Virus record (IMG/VR): IMGVR_UViG_3300045974_000156
Location: 19,892-83,891 of that record
Reading direction: 5' to 3' (one strand)
DNA: 64,000 nucleotides
Source: a virus
Positions 1 through 15,000 of this stretch are shown here, piece by piece; position 1 is the stretch's first letter, and every line of letters begins with the position of its first letter. Under the pieces are notes generated by a model. It made no database searches. It was not told where the DNA came from and was given only the letters and a program-made list of their open reading frames with translations. The translations under genes were made by a program, and so were the position numbers.

Positions 1-1
1 T

Positions 2-3000
2 CAGACAGGCGATTTACTAATAATCCAAGCCAACAACATAGGCGCAGGTCAGACAACTCCGGTCCCTGTGGCTCCAGGTTGGACCCTTCTTAATAGCTAC
101 GCAGCGTGTCTGGATGCCTTCTGGTACAAGATAGCAGTTCTTCCAGAGCAGCCAGTAACACTACAGACAACAACGCCCAACTGCTCTTTCTCTGCCGTGA
201 TGGTCGCCTATAGGGGTGTAGACCAGAATAACCCCATAGATGTTTATCATGACTATGAAGCAGAATGTGGTGCTAATTCTCAAGTAAGCTCCACTGTTAC
301 CCCGAATTACGCCAATGATACCCTACTTTATTTTGCATACTACTGGACCTCCGGTACCGTTTCAGCTTTCGTTTCGCTTACCGGAGCCACACCTACCCAG
401 AGAGCTATCGCTAATATTCATGATACTTGGGGATATACAGGTACAGCAATATATGAAGGGGCTGGACCTACCAAGCCAGGTATAGCCTCCGGTACCACTA
501 CAGTAAATATAAACGGAACTGCGGCTAATAACTGTATAGCGGGTATGATGGTAGCCCTTAAGGGAGCCACGGTAGCCGATATACTAGTTGGCAACGTATC
601 TTTTGGTACCAAAGATGACGGTACCATGTATGCAACACCGATAGATGGTAATCAGTCAAAGAATCATGTTAGTGTTTCAGAGTCAGAAGATAATGATACT
701 TACGACTCCTTCGATGTCGGTGTTCGTGTTAAGGCACAAGAGATCGAAACTGAGAACATAAATCTAACTACTATCCCGACACTAGTTGGTTGGGGTGTGA
801 CAGCCTATTCAGAAGGTCCGACAATCACGGTACAGGTACCTACAGATCTTCAGGTCGGTGACTTGCTACTTCTCCCTTGGTTTAATTTTGGTCCACAACT
901 AGTGCCACCAACAGGGTGGACAGCAGCCGGTGCTAACCTATATTGGGACTTATACGATGGTACACAGACATCCGTAACCCTGACAGGCGGCTCACCAGGA
1001 GCATCAGGAGCGTCAGCAGCTAACATCATCGCATACAGAGGTGCAGACCAGAATAACCCCATAGATGTTCAGGCGACATCCTTTGGTACCAATGTTCTTT
1101 CACTGATCATACCTTCTGTAACCACAAGAAATGCAAACGAGAGAATACTAGACGTAGGCTTATTTTTTAATATTTATACTGATCCTGTATGGAACGGTGG
1201 TCCGATAACCTATTCCAGTAGTATCTACCCACTTACAGGTACTTTTGCAAATTGGTCAGAAGGCTTTGCTTTTTGTGACTCGACAAAGCCTGTCGCGGGT
1301 GCCACGGGTACCACAACCTTAACAACCGCAACAAATTCAGCTAATTTTTATGGTTGGAAGTATGCGATCAACCCAGCCACAGGGGACGACTACTCAGTAG
1401 GTTTCTGGTCAGCCAGAACAGAGTTAGATACATATACTTACGCACTAGATAGCGATGTACAAAGAGGCGGTATTAATCTAGGCAGAATGGGTATACTGGA
1501 GGCTTATACACCTGTAGATAATTGTGACAGTAAATTAAAGTCAGCAAATAGAGAAAATGACATAACTACGCCGAACAGTATTACCTATATCGGCAATAGC
1601 CCTCCGACTATTTGGCAAAGTAATGTAGCTACAATACAAGTTCCAGATAACGTCCAAGCGGGTGATGTTCTCATATTCGTAGCAAGCTGCATCGTTGTAA
1701 ACGGGTATCCTCCGACTATATCGGGAGCCTGGAACACCATCTATGGTGGACCGTACATAGGGGCTTATTGGAAGTATCACGATGGAATCGATACATCATT
1801 TACGGTAAATGGTGTTGGATACTACGGAACTGGAGTTATAGAAGCTTATAGGGGTTGTGATCCCATAAACCCAATCGGCGCAACACTTTCAGCCGGTAAT
1901 GCAGCCTTATCGACCTACACCATAGGATCCATTACACCCTATGATGGTCAATCTACCGTAATCGCAGTCGGAGTATCAGTTAGTCAAAGTCAAGCGATGT
2001 CGTGGTTACCTCCAACCGGATTAGCAACCAACCTAAGAGATCAGACCTTAGCAAACGTCTATGCTCAATACTGGGACAGTATAAGCATATGGGACGCACC
2101 TCAGTACATTCAGGGCGCGACAGGCACAGAGACCCTCTCATGGACCGCAGGGACTTATGACAACCTAGCTGGTCTATTATTCTCCCTATCACCAGTATCT
2201 TCATACCCAGATGAAGATGAAGACATGGGTCTATTTCTAGGTAAAAAAGCACTAGAGACCTACACCTTCGCTGCTCAAGATCTACCACTTAAGAATATAA
2301 GCTTCGGCACTGTTTATGGCGATGGGGTTCTTAATGCAACCCCTATTGATGGGCAGACACTTAAGTTAAAGTCTGGCGATGAATTTGTTGATTCTGTATC
2401 ACCTCAAGACGGAAACGAAGCTAAATATAAGTCAACCAATGCCGAGTTAGAATACGTTTCACCACAAGAATCTGCTACCTATGAGTACTACGGGGTCTCT
2501 GGTCATGACCTAGTAGCACGAGATATCATCGAGTCAGAGGCTATATTACAGGACTCGAATAACGCTAAGTTCAAAATAACAGCCGCAGAGATAGAATACC
2601 CAACACCTCAAGAAGACTGTGATTTTTCATACTCATCTGCTAACAAAGAGGCAGAGTCCACTCAATTAAGCATAAGCCCGTTACCATACTTTGTCGGGGC
2701 AGGACCTCTAGTATTCACCTACACTGCACTCGGAGGCGTTACACCGTCGATCCCCAGCGGAACACTAGCTGGCGACTTAATGCTGTTAGTTACATTCACA
2801 TCTAACTATAATGGTGCAGGATTAACAAAACCGTCTGCTGACTGGACTTTAGTCGATCCGTCTGGTTATAGGGAATGGACTCTATACTATAAGTTTGCTA
2901 CAGGGAGTGATACCTCTCCGACAGTATATGGTGTAAGTAACAACAATGGTGCCGCCTATATAGCTACATATAGAAATGTAGATAACACAACCCCGTTTGA

Positions 3001-6000
3001 TAGCTATGCTTCTGCCGGTGGAGCTTTTAACGCTTCCACAACATACACATCGGATCCTTATACTTTACCAGTATCTCTACTAAGTAATTACTTTTTTTCA
3101 ATATCGATAAGTGGATCAGCCACAACGCAACGCTTTGCACAGGGCGATCCAAACAGCTTCACACAATATGTACTAGACGGACCATTCGCCTACAGTACAA
3201 AAACAAATACAGAGACAGTGACGGTCGGAGGAAACGGTGCAATTAACATATTTTCGTTCTCACTGAATGCAAAAAACCCATTCACAGTAGATTCAAACAC
3301 TCTAGGTCTAATTACACAAAAAGAAGAGTCCGAGGCAGCAATACCTCAAGAAGTCCAGACCGGAAGATACGGTACCAATAACTCCCAGTCCGAGACTTAT
3401 GTCGTTGCACAGGATATTTATGCGACAGGCAACAGACCTCCAGGTACTTTTGCTGATTCTACCCAGCCACTAGATTCATTCGATGTCGGAATAGCCTTCG
3501 CAGGTAAAGAATCTGATTCTGGTCAACCTGCGGATACTTATGCAAAAAGTAACAATCCTAATCGCGATCTTCAGGACTATGTAACACCTCAAGACTCTAA
3601 TAATCTAAAATTCCGGGCAGGTATATCTTATGACGACGGACCTATACCCCAAGAAGATCTAGATCTTGGTCTAAAGGTAAATGGAAAAGAACTAGAGCCT
3701 GTAGCACCACTATTTTACTTCCAAGGCATAACTCCCACGGAGTTCCCGCCTGAGATAAATAATTTTTATACCTATACTTCTACACTGAGCGGACCATACG
3801 GGTCTCCACTGGCCCCAGACGGCACAGCTACAGCGTATAGCGTAGGTACTCCACTTGGAACCGGACCTAACGCATTCTACCTACTAGGACCATCTCCTAC
3901 TTATGTTACAGGTAATCAATATGAGATAGGGTTCTGGGCAAAATATGGCGGTGGGACTCAGCCTGTTGTATATACCTGTACAGATAAAGTAAACGTATTT
4001 TTCGATGTCTCTACCGGTCTAGTTAATAATACATACCAACCCTTGGTCCCGGGTGTAGATTACGACACCATAAGCATGACCCAACTAGGTTCTACCGGTT
4101 GGTACTACTGTTACTGTAAGTTCACAGCAAGACAGACGTATACAAACGCCACATTTGGTCAGTTGATTTGGGGACTTACCAATAACACAGGATATTCTAC
4201 ATCTGGCGATCTTATTTACATCTGGAAAGGCACTGTTGCGCTACCAGGTTCAAGTATAAATACACCGCAGGATGATGTTGACTACTTGTTGGTTAGCCCA
4301 AGAGAAGAACAGGACACACTAGTAGTTAGCGGTGATAATCAAACACTTAAACTTAATAGCGGTTCGCCAGAGCTAGAGGTTCTATTCCCACAAGAGGATG
4401 TTGATGCTGCGTTTAGCATACAAGCTCAAGAAGCAGATGCTGGAGATCCGGAAGATGCATACTCTTATGACTTCCTAGATAGCTCTGGAAGAGGTAATAG
4501 CTATAGCAAAGATCAATCTGAATCCGTCATGGCGTCAGATTCTAGCAAGTCCAGCTTCAGGATCAACTTATCTGAAGCAGAAGCAGTAGCGGCTCAAGAC
4601 CAAGAAATTATCGGAAGCGTAAAGCTTACACGCCAAGAAGTAGATCTAAGCAGCGGAATGATTAATCTAACCGCTACACAGGCTCTACCATCACAAATAG
4701 GTAGCTGGGTCACCAGCACGGCGACGTTATCAGGTCCACTAGGATCCCCAGGTGCGGCTGACGGTTCTCCAGATGCCTACAGCATCAGCACCCCGATAGC
4801 CGCTGGTCCCAATACCTATTACTTAACAGGAACCACACAGACATATGTAGTTGGAAACACCTACTCGTTCGGATTCTGGGCCCTAAAAGGACCTGGGTCG
4901 AGCAATTACGTTTGGTACAGCACAGATTCCGCCAAACTCTACTTCGATCTTTATAACGGGGTGTTCTACCCCAATGGCGCAGTACAGAATACAGACTACA
5001 GCACAGTAAGCATAATCGAATATGGCGACACTGGTTGGTACTACTGCTACGGTACATTCAAGGCTAGAGTCACTTCTAAGCAAGAGCAATGGGGTATATA
5101 TAACGGCACAGCATATTCGCAAGCTGGCGATACTATTTATGTCTGGAACGATACCGACCGCTCTCTAGCTCAGACTGGTAGTGGATTATTCGGACGAATA
5201 TACGGAAACTCTACCCCACTAGATGCTCAAGTTTCAATGTTTGGTATCAATGCGGAAGAGTCAGAAACCCTAACGCCTTCAGACAGCATACCTGCAACCA
5301 CCATATCATACACGGTAGCTTATCAAGATTCTGTAACAGCACAGGACTCTAGCAACTCAAGACTAAAGAGCGCAAATCAAGAGCTTGATTACTTAGAAGC
5401 AGGACAAGATAATGATGATCAAGACGCTAGATTCAAGGTAAGAGCAGCAGAGTCTGAATCCGAATCTCTAGGTAAGACTCCTCCTACGTTTGTAAACACA
5501 GGGGCATTTACAGCCACTCCATCTACACTTATACAGGTACCTATACCGGCAGAAACTCAGGCTGGTGATGCGCTAATATTCTACTTCTACGGTGGTTATT
5601 ATCCGCCAACACTATCTGGGTGGAATCAGTTTTGTGTAAATACTATAAATAATGGTAATAACAGCGCCATATACTGGAAGATTGCATTAGGTAGCGGGCT
5701 AGATATCTACCCGATCATAGGCGATGGTGTTAATTTTGCGACAGCAATGATAGTTGCATATCGTAATTGTAATCCAGTTAACCCTATAGATAGTTACGGA
5801 ATAGGTGGGAATACTAGTACAACATCAGCTTCGATTGCAGGCGTAAGAACGCTATCAAGCAACACACTTCCAATAGTTATTGCTACCAACAATACATCAG
5901 GTACCCCAGCAGGATTTAATACCCCGACAGGGGCATGCACTACCCAGAGGGCTTTCGGATCTGGATTGGCAGGAAATACTATTGGTCAGGTACTCTGGGA

Positions 6001-9000
6001 AGGCAGCGTGCAGCCCAGTGCCGGATTCACGAATGCTGGCGAAACAATTACAGCTACAGCACTCTCATATTCAGTAAGCGGAATATTAATAAACTTAGCA
6101 TCTTCCGGGGGCATAGATTCCGAAGATAGCGAATTAGTTACTATCGGACAGAAAATAGAGACTCAGATAGTTAGTGATGAATCACAAAAGTCTAACTTTA
6201 GTATTACCCAGTCAATTAAAGAAATCATATTAGGTGCCTCAGATACTGGTTCTTGGGACTACCTATCGGGCTCGCACACAGGGAATGTTTATAACAGAAA
6301 TCAGTCAGATTCTATACAGCTTATAGATGTAAATGGACAGTCACAATTCGTATTGACTGAGATATCAGAATCCATAATACCTCAAGACCTAGCAGCAGGT
6401 TCCCCTTCGTTTATCATGGACGAAGTAGAGTCTGTGGCTGGATTTGATGATATCTACACCGGACAAAGTATCACTGCAACGCAAGTCGAGACCGAGATAC
6501 CTCTAGACTTTGACCAGGGAGGTAGGGCGTATCTAGCATCAGAGCAGGATCTGGACGTTGTAGCTATAGAACTTGAGTCTGACGCCGAACAGGTTGGCAC
6601 AGCAGAGATCGAGACACAGGTCATCACTCCAGACGAAGAGTCTGATTCTTATCAGATTTCCACAAATCTAAGTGAACAAGTCGAAGCACTCGATAGCCAG
6701 TACGTCAGTATAATTAGCGGAGCAGACTACTCACAAGAAGACAGTTTATATCCTGACGACTCTCAAGACGTTGGACAAACATACAACGGCGAGCAGTTAG
6801 ACGGTGATTTACAAGCTAGCGATGAGGAAGATCTGCTATCTAGCAACGGTGTTGATCAGCTAGAAGGCGATACCACACCTGTTGACGACCAGATCGCTGG
6901 AGTCCTAAATGCATCAGATCTGTCCCAGGAAGATGACTTATACGCAGATGAATCACAGGACGGTGGTGTACTGAATGGATCTGATCAGTCCATAGAAGAC
7001 AACATAACATTAAGCGATGAACAGGATCTAGGTCTAGGTCTAGGATCTCAGATCGATGAAGAAGTATATCCTGATGAACTACATGACTCAAATATAGATA
7101 TTAACTGCGAGACTCTTGAGGGTGATCTATACGCCGACGACTCACAATATGCAGGCATAGCACAAGGGTCGGATAACTCCCAAGAAAATAGTCTATATAC
7201 TGATGACCAACAAGATTTGGGTCTAAATGTCGGAAGTGAGACACAAGAATCATCTATCTCCACTGATGATCAACAAGAGTTGGGTCTGGACCTAGGCTCT
7301 GAGATACAAGAGTGGGACCTGTACACTGTCGAATCGCAAGATAATGGAACCTTGATAGGTTATGGAATCTCTCAAGAGGAGATCGCACAGTCCGAAGACT
7401 CACAAGATTCAGGTGTAACACCTGGTTCTGATAACTCTCAAGAGGACACCCTATACGCTGACGACCAACAGGAGCTAGGTCTAGACCTTGGTTCCGATAC
7501 ACAAGAAGAAGCCCCTTACGCCAGTGACGCACAGGAATTAACCATAATAAGTAGCTCCGAGTACCAAGATTACGACATATACGCAGGCGAGTCGCAAGAG
7601 GCAGGACTAGCTCAAGGGTCTGATAACTCTCAAGAAGAGGTTCTATATACTGACGATCAGCACGATTTGGGTCTAGGGCTCGGCTCAGACATACAAGAGG
7701 TAGATGTTTACACCTCAGAGCAGCAAGATCTGATCTTATATATAGCTACTGAGGAATCCGAATCTGATCAGATTCTAGAATCGCAAGATTCTAACTACAC
7801 CATAACCGCCGACGAATCAAACTCCGTTGAGGGTGTAGACCTTGAGATAGAGTCAGAAGACTGTACAACAAATATTTCTGAAAAGCTGACAACATATGCT
7901 CAAGAAGAGGTAAGTGCGTCTATAAGTTCCGAGGAATCAGATGATCTAGAACCGGTTGATGGACAGGACTTTACATTAACAGTAATTGGAGAGCTATTTG
8001 AATCAGGGCAGGGGTCGGATCTAGAAGAAATTAATCAGATCCTAGCAGGCGAATTAGATGAATCTGCCACAGGAGAAACACAAGAGGGTGTAGCACTAGC
8101 ATTAACCAGAGCAGAACTAGAGTATGAGACTATATCTGATGAGCAAGAAGATGCTTATTTTGATATAACCGCCGAGTCCAGTGATTATGCTCAAGGTTCA
8201 GATCTTGAAGACTCTATACTGTCTGCAACAGTAGAAATATCCGAGCAGGCAGAGGCGTCCAGCGAAGAGACTACAAATAAAACATTGTGGGCATCAGAAT
8301 CTGATGATTGGCAGCCATCCGACGAAATAACTGTCGGTAACACAATAGGGTTAGACGATTCTGCATATACATCCGCTGACGAATCTGAAGACTCCATTTA
8401 CAGCATCCCGGCATCCCTGTACGAAACTGCCGAAGGCTCGGATGAGGGAACCGGCTCAGTGGTGGCTACATCTGATATCAACGAATCTACCTTGGGGTAT
8501 GGCGAAGAAGACACTGCATTAAATCTAGGCTCTGATAACTCACAAGAGGAGAGCCCATATCTGGATGACTCACAAGAGTCAGGCTTAATCCAAGGATCTG
8601 ATAACGCACAAAACGATGATCTACAGTCTAGCGAGTTACAAGACTCAATCCAAGTATCTAGTCTAGATACACAGGATCAGGTCCCCTACGCTGACGATGT
8701 TCAGGATTTTGCAACAATAATAGGGCTGGATTCTTCTCAAGAACTGTACGCAGATGAATCACAGATCGGGGCGATACCTCATGCTGTAGAACTGCCCGAG
8801 TCCACCGAAGCCCAGGATTCTCAAGATCTATTGGTATATGCTTCGGACGACGAATCAGAGTCCACAGAGGCTCAAGAGTCACAGGATGTCAGCTACGTCA
8901 TAACAGCCGAGCAGTCTGAATTTATCGTAGGCGTCGATGAAGAGGTAGATTCAGAATACTGCACTACGAACATATTAGAATACGTTATTACAAAAGATGA

Positions 9001-12000
9001 GCTAGAATCCGGATCATTTATAAACTCTGTGCTCTCGGATAGCCTAGAGGCTAGCGATGAAGTAGGGGCTAGTGTTGCCTTCGCAGAAGACTTATACGAC
9101 TCAGAAGAGGCTCAAGATTCAGAAACTCTTGAGCTTAACCTTGGATCTTCCGAACTTGATCTTAACGAAGTTTCTCCAGAAGATTACGAGGTCGAAGGAC
9201 TTGACTTAAGTGTATCAATATTAGATTACCAAGAGACCAATGATAGTTATGCATCGCTGCCTTCTCTAGAGTTAACAGAGTCAGAATCAGCAGAACCTTC
9301 AGACCTAGGGGAAGCCTCAGTCCAGACCACTTCAGCCCAAGCTGACGATACCCAAGGGGATGATTTTGAGCAAGCCGTAGGTGAATTCGCCGGGGAACTA
9401 TCTGAATCCGTAGAAGGGGTTGACCAGCAGGATGCTTATGAATCTCTCTCAGGAGAATTATCTGAATCAGGACAAGGATCTGACCCCCAAGATGCTTCTT
9501 ATCTATCAGCTAATGAGCTAAACGAACAAGCTCAGGTTGAGGATTCATGCTCTGCGTCAGTACTAGCTACTGCGGAATTATCAGAACAAGAGGAAGGATC
9601 CTCTCAGGAAACCACTGGGCTAACTATATCTGAGGTTGCAGAGGAGGCTATACAGCCTCTCGATGAACAGGAACTCCAGTTAGTACTAACATCTTCTGAG
9701 GCTGAGTTGTGGCAAGGTGAGTATTCTGAAGACTCTAGCTACGATATAACAGCAGAGGAATCCAACCATCTAATTTCAGCAGAGTTAGAAACAGAGTCTG
9801 AGGATGTAAACTCAAATATAAATGAATCATCGAAGCCTGAAGATGAACAGGACGCATCCCACTCAATCGCACTAGGCTTAGAGGAGCAGGCTCAGGGTCT
9901 GGATTTTAGTGATTCTGCAACCGAGATAACCCTAGATGTAGTTGAGTATGCGACATCATCTGATGACCAGGACTTATTACTTGAAATAAGGTCAGACCTA
10001 GAAGAATATGTATCAGGTCAGGATATCCAAGATCTAGGCAATGTATTACTAGCAGACGAGTCTGAATCAGTACAACCAGAAGATAACCAAGAGCAGTTAT
10101 ATAGCCTGTCGCTAGATCAGTCAGAGTCAGTGTCCGGACAGGACAACCAAGATCCAAGCATCACCATAGCTCAAGATATATCAGAATCGGTGTCAGGACA
10201 GGATAGTCAGGAAACCGTCGCCAGCCTGTCGCTGGACACATCTGACTCAGCCATGGGGGTTGATGAGCAGAACTCCTCAGAAACGGTCCACGGGGCACTA
10301 GAGGGATCGCAGGAGACATCCGCAGAACAAGACCAGACCCTAGCTCTCGGGTCAGAACAGTCAGAAAGCCCAGTACCCAGTGATGATCAGGAATACCTAC
10401 TACTTCAGATCTTCTACGATGAAGCCTCTGAAACTATCTCAGGCTCCGACGAGCAGAACTGCGCCCTTATTGCTCATGTTGAAGTATCAGAGTCTCAGGA
10501 ATCCGATGATCAACAGGACCTAGGTCTACAGCTATCCTCGGATATGCAAGAGGCTACTGAACCTGAAGATTACGAGTCAGCTTGCAACTTAATAGTCTCT
10601 ATCGAGTATGAGGATATAGGTGTAGTTGCCGACGAGGAGATTGAATCAGAGACATGCACCACAAACATGTCAGAGCGTCTGCATAGCAGCGAGTCTGAGG
10701 ATTCTCAATACAGCATCACAGCAGAGGAGTTTGAAGAATTAACATGGCTCGACCCACAAGATTCTGCAAACACCTTAGATCAGAGCATCGAAGAGTACTT
10801 CACAGGATCTGACGACCAGAATCTAGAAATCACACTACAGTCTAGCCTGGCAGATTATGTCGAACCCAGCGACGAGACCGACTGCACATTACATGTAGCT
10901 TCAGAGATAGCTGAAGTTCAGGTAGCTGACGATTCCCAAGACTATATATTGTCATCCCTGATAGAAGAAGAGGAGTTCGTATCAGGATATGAAAATCAAG
11001 ATAGCAACATAGGTGTCAGCACATACTCTTCAGAATCCCAAGGTACCTATGATAACGAAGACTCCTCAGGGATCGTACCTGTAGAGTTATACGAAGAAGA
11101 GGTGACCTTAGACGATCAATCCGTTACTAACTCCGTAACTGCTGATTACATAGATTCACAAATTTCGGAAGATTCCCTTGATTCGATAGAGTCCCTAAGC
11201 GCAAGCACCTCAGACCACGCTACATGTCATGATGACCAAGTAAGCGCCATAGTTACACCATCCGAAGAACTAGAGTCTCAAGAATTTAATGAATCTTCTG
11301 ACATAGCTATGTTGCTAGGTCTAGACCTTGAGGAATCTGAAGAAGCAACAGAATACAGCATAGAGACAACTAGTTTGATGTCGGAAGAGTACGAGGTCAT
11401 CGTAAATCCTGCCGATGATGAAGTTAACGCCGAAGATTGCACCACAAATATAAATGAGTTCTCCAACCCAGCAGAAGGGCAAGATTCTAGATTCCAGGTA
11501 CTAAATAGCCAAGAAGAATCACAGTTGGCTGATGATAATCAGGAAATAGGGCTAGGCGTAGGTACTGAGACACTAGAGTCCTCTGATCAAGCCTCAGATG
11601 AGTCAGTAATAGTTATAGGCTCAGGTGCCACAGACGTAGGCACTCCGCACGCAGCACCTTATGAGAGTGAAGCTACACAAATCGCCATTGGTTCCGAAGA
11701 TTACAACGATTCCGCAACAGCACTAGATTATCAGACCGATGGTATTCACTACGGTGCAAATTCAGGTAGTGATCAGATAGAAAACCCGATTACTCAAGAC
11801 ATCTACGATACTGCTATCAAGCTCGGTAGTGCTTCGGTTCTTGAGCAGTATACAGTCGTTAGTGATAATTTTGATCGCGGGCTAAATATATCTGCCTTTA
11901 TGGCTGATTATCAGGGCTCTGCTTCTTCTGGTGATGGATTCGGTACTGGTTTCCAGACAGATGCGTTCCAAGTGGGTATCGTATCAGTAGCAGGATCTCA

Positions 12001-15000
12001 GGTTCAACCTGCCGATGCAGAGATCAGCACAATCGATCTAGGTGCCCAGCCTGTAAATGGACACTATATCTATAGCAGGAACCTATCCGAGTACACTGCA
12101 CCAAGCGAAACAGAACAACTTAAGCTCTTAATTTCAGGGCTATACTCAGACAGCATATCTGACTTGGCTGACCTAGTATCCAATACCTACGTATTGTCTA
12201 CAAATAGCCTAGAGACCGCTCAACCTAAGGATGATGGAGATCATAAACTTAACATCGTTGCAGAAGAGTCAGACAGTGTGCAGCCTTCTGATGATCAAGA
12301 TATAGGTATATTATCAGGTTCTGATTACTCTCAGATGGAATTCGTACAAGCTCCTGACGAGTCCCTAGAGCTAGGATTAAACCTAAGTGCTTATAATCTA
12401 GATAGCACCCAGCCGCAAGATGACGAAGACATGTCGCTGGCTGTAGGATCTGACCAAACAGAAGGTGATCTACAGTCCAGTGACTCTCAAGAGTCTATTT
12501 TCCAGGTATATGTTCTCTCTGAATCAGTACAAGCCGCAGAGGATATCTCAGACTTATCATTAAACGTATTCTCCGAGGAAGAGGACTCTGACGCTCAAGG
12601 ATCTGATCAGGATAATGCTAACGTAATACTAACATCGGATATAGATGAGAATGTACAGGGCTCAGAGTCAGAGGATGCTCAAGCCGCCTATACTGCTGAT
12701 ACATCAGAATACGGGCAAGCTCTAGAATCAGAAGAAGTTAATAACATACTGTCTTCTGATCTATCAGAGGAAGCCTCTGGGTATGATAACCAAGATCTGG
12801 TCATTTACCTACTGGTAACTCAATCCGACGACATCCTGGGGTATGAGTCTGCTGATGCCCAGGTAGCCGTCTCACTAGATATATCAGAATCCGTATCAGG
12901 GTATGAAAACGAAACCCAGGCTATAGAAGGCGGGGCTCAGAGCGAGTACGCCCAAGGTTCTGACGAGCAGGATTGTATATTACTGATGGTATCCGTGGAT
13001 GAGTCAGAGTCTGCCGAGCCTTCCGATGCATTAGATATCACACTGCTGGTAGGTACCGAAGAATTAGAGCAGGCTCTCGCAGCCGATCAGGAAGTTGACT
13101 CGATTAATATAGAATCAGCAGAATCTTACGATATCTGGGAAGCCTCAGATCTTGAGCAAGCATCAGCTATCTACTCAGATTCTGTCTCTGAGTACGAATT
13201 AGGCTATGACGAAGATGATAGTGGTCTAGTACTAGGAACCGAACTTTCAGAATCCAGCATAGGATCTGACCTAAGTGACGTAACTTCAATAATAACCTCT
13301 GAGACTTCCGAATATGTATCTCCTGATGATCAGGGTGACTCCTCACTAGACTCAAATAATGACCAGATTGATAGTCTACAGGTTTCTGACCTAGAATCTG
13401 CCGCAGGATTACTACAACCTGCCGATTCTGAAGAAGACATCACCTCTGACGACAATTACGATACTGTTGAAAATCTGGCTGCGTCCGAAATAGAATCCCT
13501 AGAGAGCACCGACGAACAAGACAATATAGGGAACCTAGTAGCCGAGTCCCTAGAATACTTGGCAGGTTCTGACGACCAAGATGCTGATTTCAATATAACT
13601 GCATCACTAGATGAATCTGTAAACCCGAGTGACGAATCTGATTGTGCGTTAATCCTTGAGCTAGATATTACCGAAGATGCAGATCCTATGGATCTGGAGT
13701 CTGAGTCGGAAGATCTGACCACTAACCTCAAGGACTTCTCAACACCAAGCGACGAAAATGATTCTTCTCTAGATTCAAGCAACGAGGAAGTTGATGAACT
13801 GCTAGGATCTGATTTAGAAGCTGCCGGGTTAATGCAGCCTGCGCTAGATGAAGAGGATTACAACACTACTTATGACAATTCCGATCTAGGGCTCAACCCA
13901 GGTGTATCTGAAATAGACTCTCTAGAAGGCTCCGAGGCACAAGATAGTTCAGGTATCTTCGTAACACAGGCTGTAGACTATTCAGAAGGTTCTGATGAGC
14001 AGAATTCTAATTTCAGCATACAGGTATCCGTAGACGAGTCCTCAAGTCCAAGCGATGAGTCCGATTGTGCGCTAGGATTAGTACTAGAGCAATACGAAAA
14101 TATCTCTGCCGCTGAAGATGAGTCAGACAAGACAGAGAGCTTCTCTGCTGTTATAAGTGATTCCTCCGCTTCAAGCGAGGAGCAAGATTGCCTATACAGC
14201 ATATCAGCACAGACATCAGATGCCCCCGAAGGTGTAGATTACGAATACTCCGGTATTTCAAGAACCCACGACGAAGCCGAGTACACTGAAGCTGTCGATG
14301 AGCAGAATTGCACCATAAGAACACCTGTATATTATGTAGACTCCGGGTCATCGGCTGACGATTCAGACCTAGGTCTAAACGTATCTTGCTCTGATTCTGA
14401 AAGCCCCAGAGCCCTAGATGTCAACGAACTAGGACTAAACCTATCAGTAGAAGAACAAGAGCAAGCTCAAGGATCTGATACTGAAATCGGGGCAATACCT
14501 ATTGCGGAGAATATCAGCGAGTTCTCTGAGCCTAGCGATATATCAGACGCAGCACCTTCTATCACCAGTGTCGAGTCAGACGACCAGGTAGCCGACGATT
14601 CTTACCTGAGTGCTTACTCCGGAGTCCTGACCCACTCAGAGTCCCTTGACGCAGCAGACGACCAGACTTTATCTCTAGACAGCTTCAGCGAAGAATCTGA
14701 AACCTGCATAGGCTCTGATGATTGCACGATGTCGCTAGATCTTGGAACTGGTTATCAGGCTTCCCAGATATCGGTTGATTCTGAAGAAACAACCATGGTG
14801 TTCAGAAATGGTTACAAGACCGGAAGCATAACACTATCTCTATTCGATGCCGGGTCGATGTTTGATCGAGACATATCAGACCAAGTATTCTCTTACGACG
14901 ACTGCGACTCGATCCAGCCTCTCGGAGCCACAGAGCTTGAGTCCCTGACCCCCTCTGATTCACAGAATCAATCTAGCCAAAACGGAAATAACAGTACAGA

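Noticed and set aside
6840-14351. Several minus-strand open frames of 60-110 codons within the acidic repeat array
   Set aside because: They are by-products of the GAY/GAR/TCN-rich repeats and have low-complexity Ser-rich translations.
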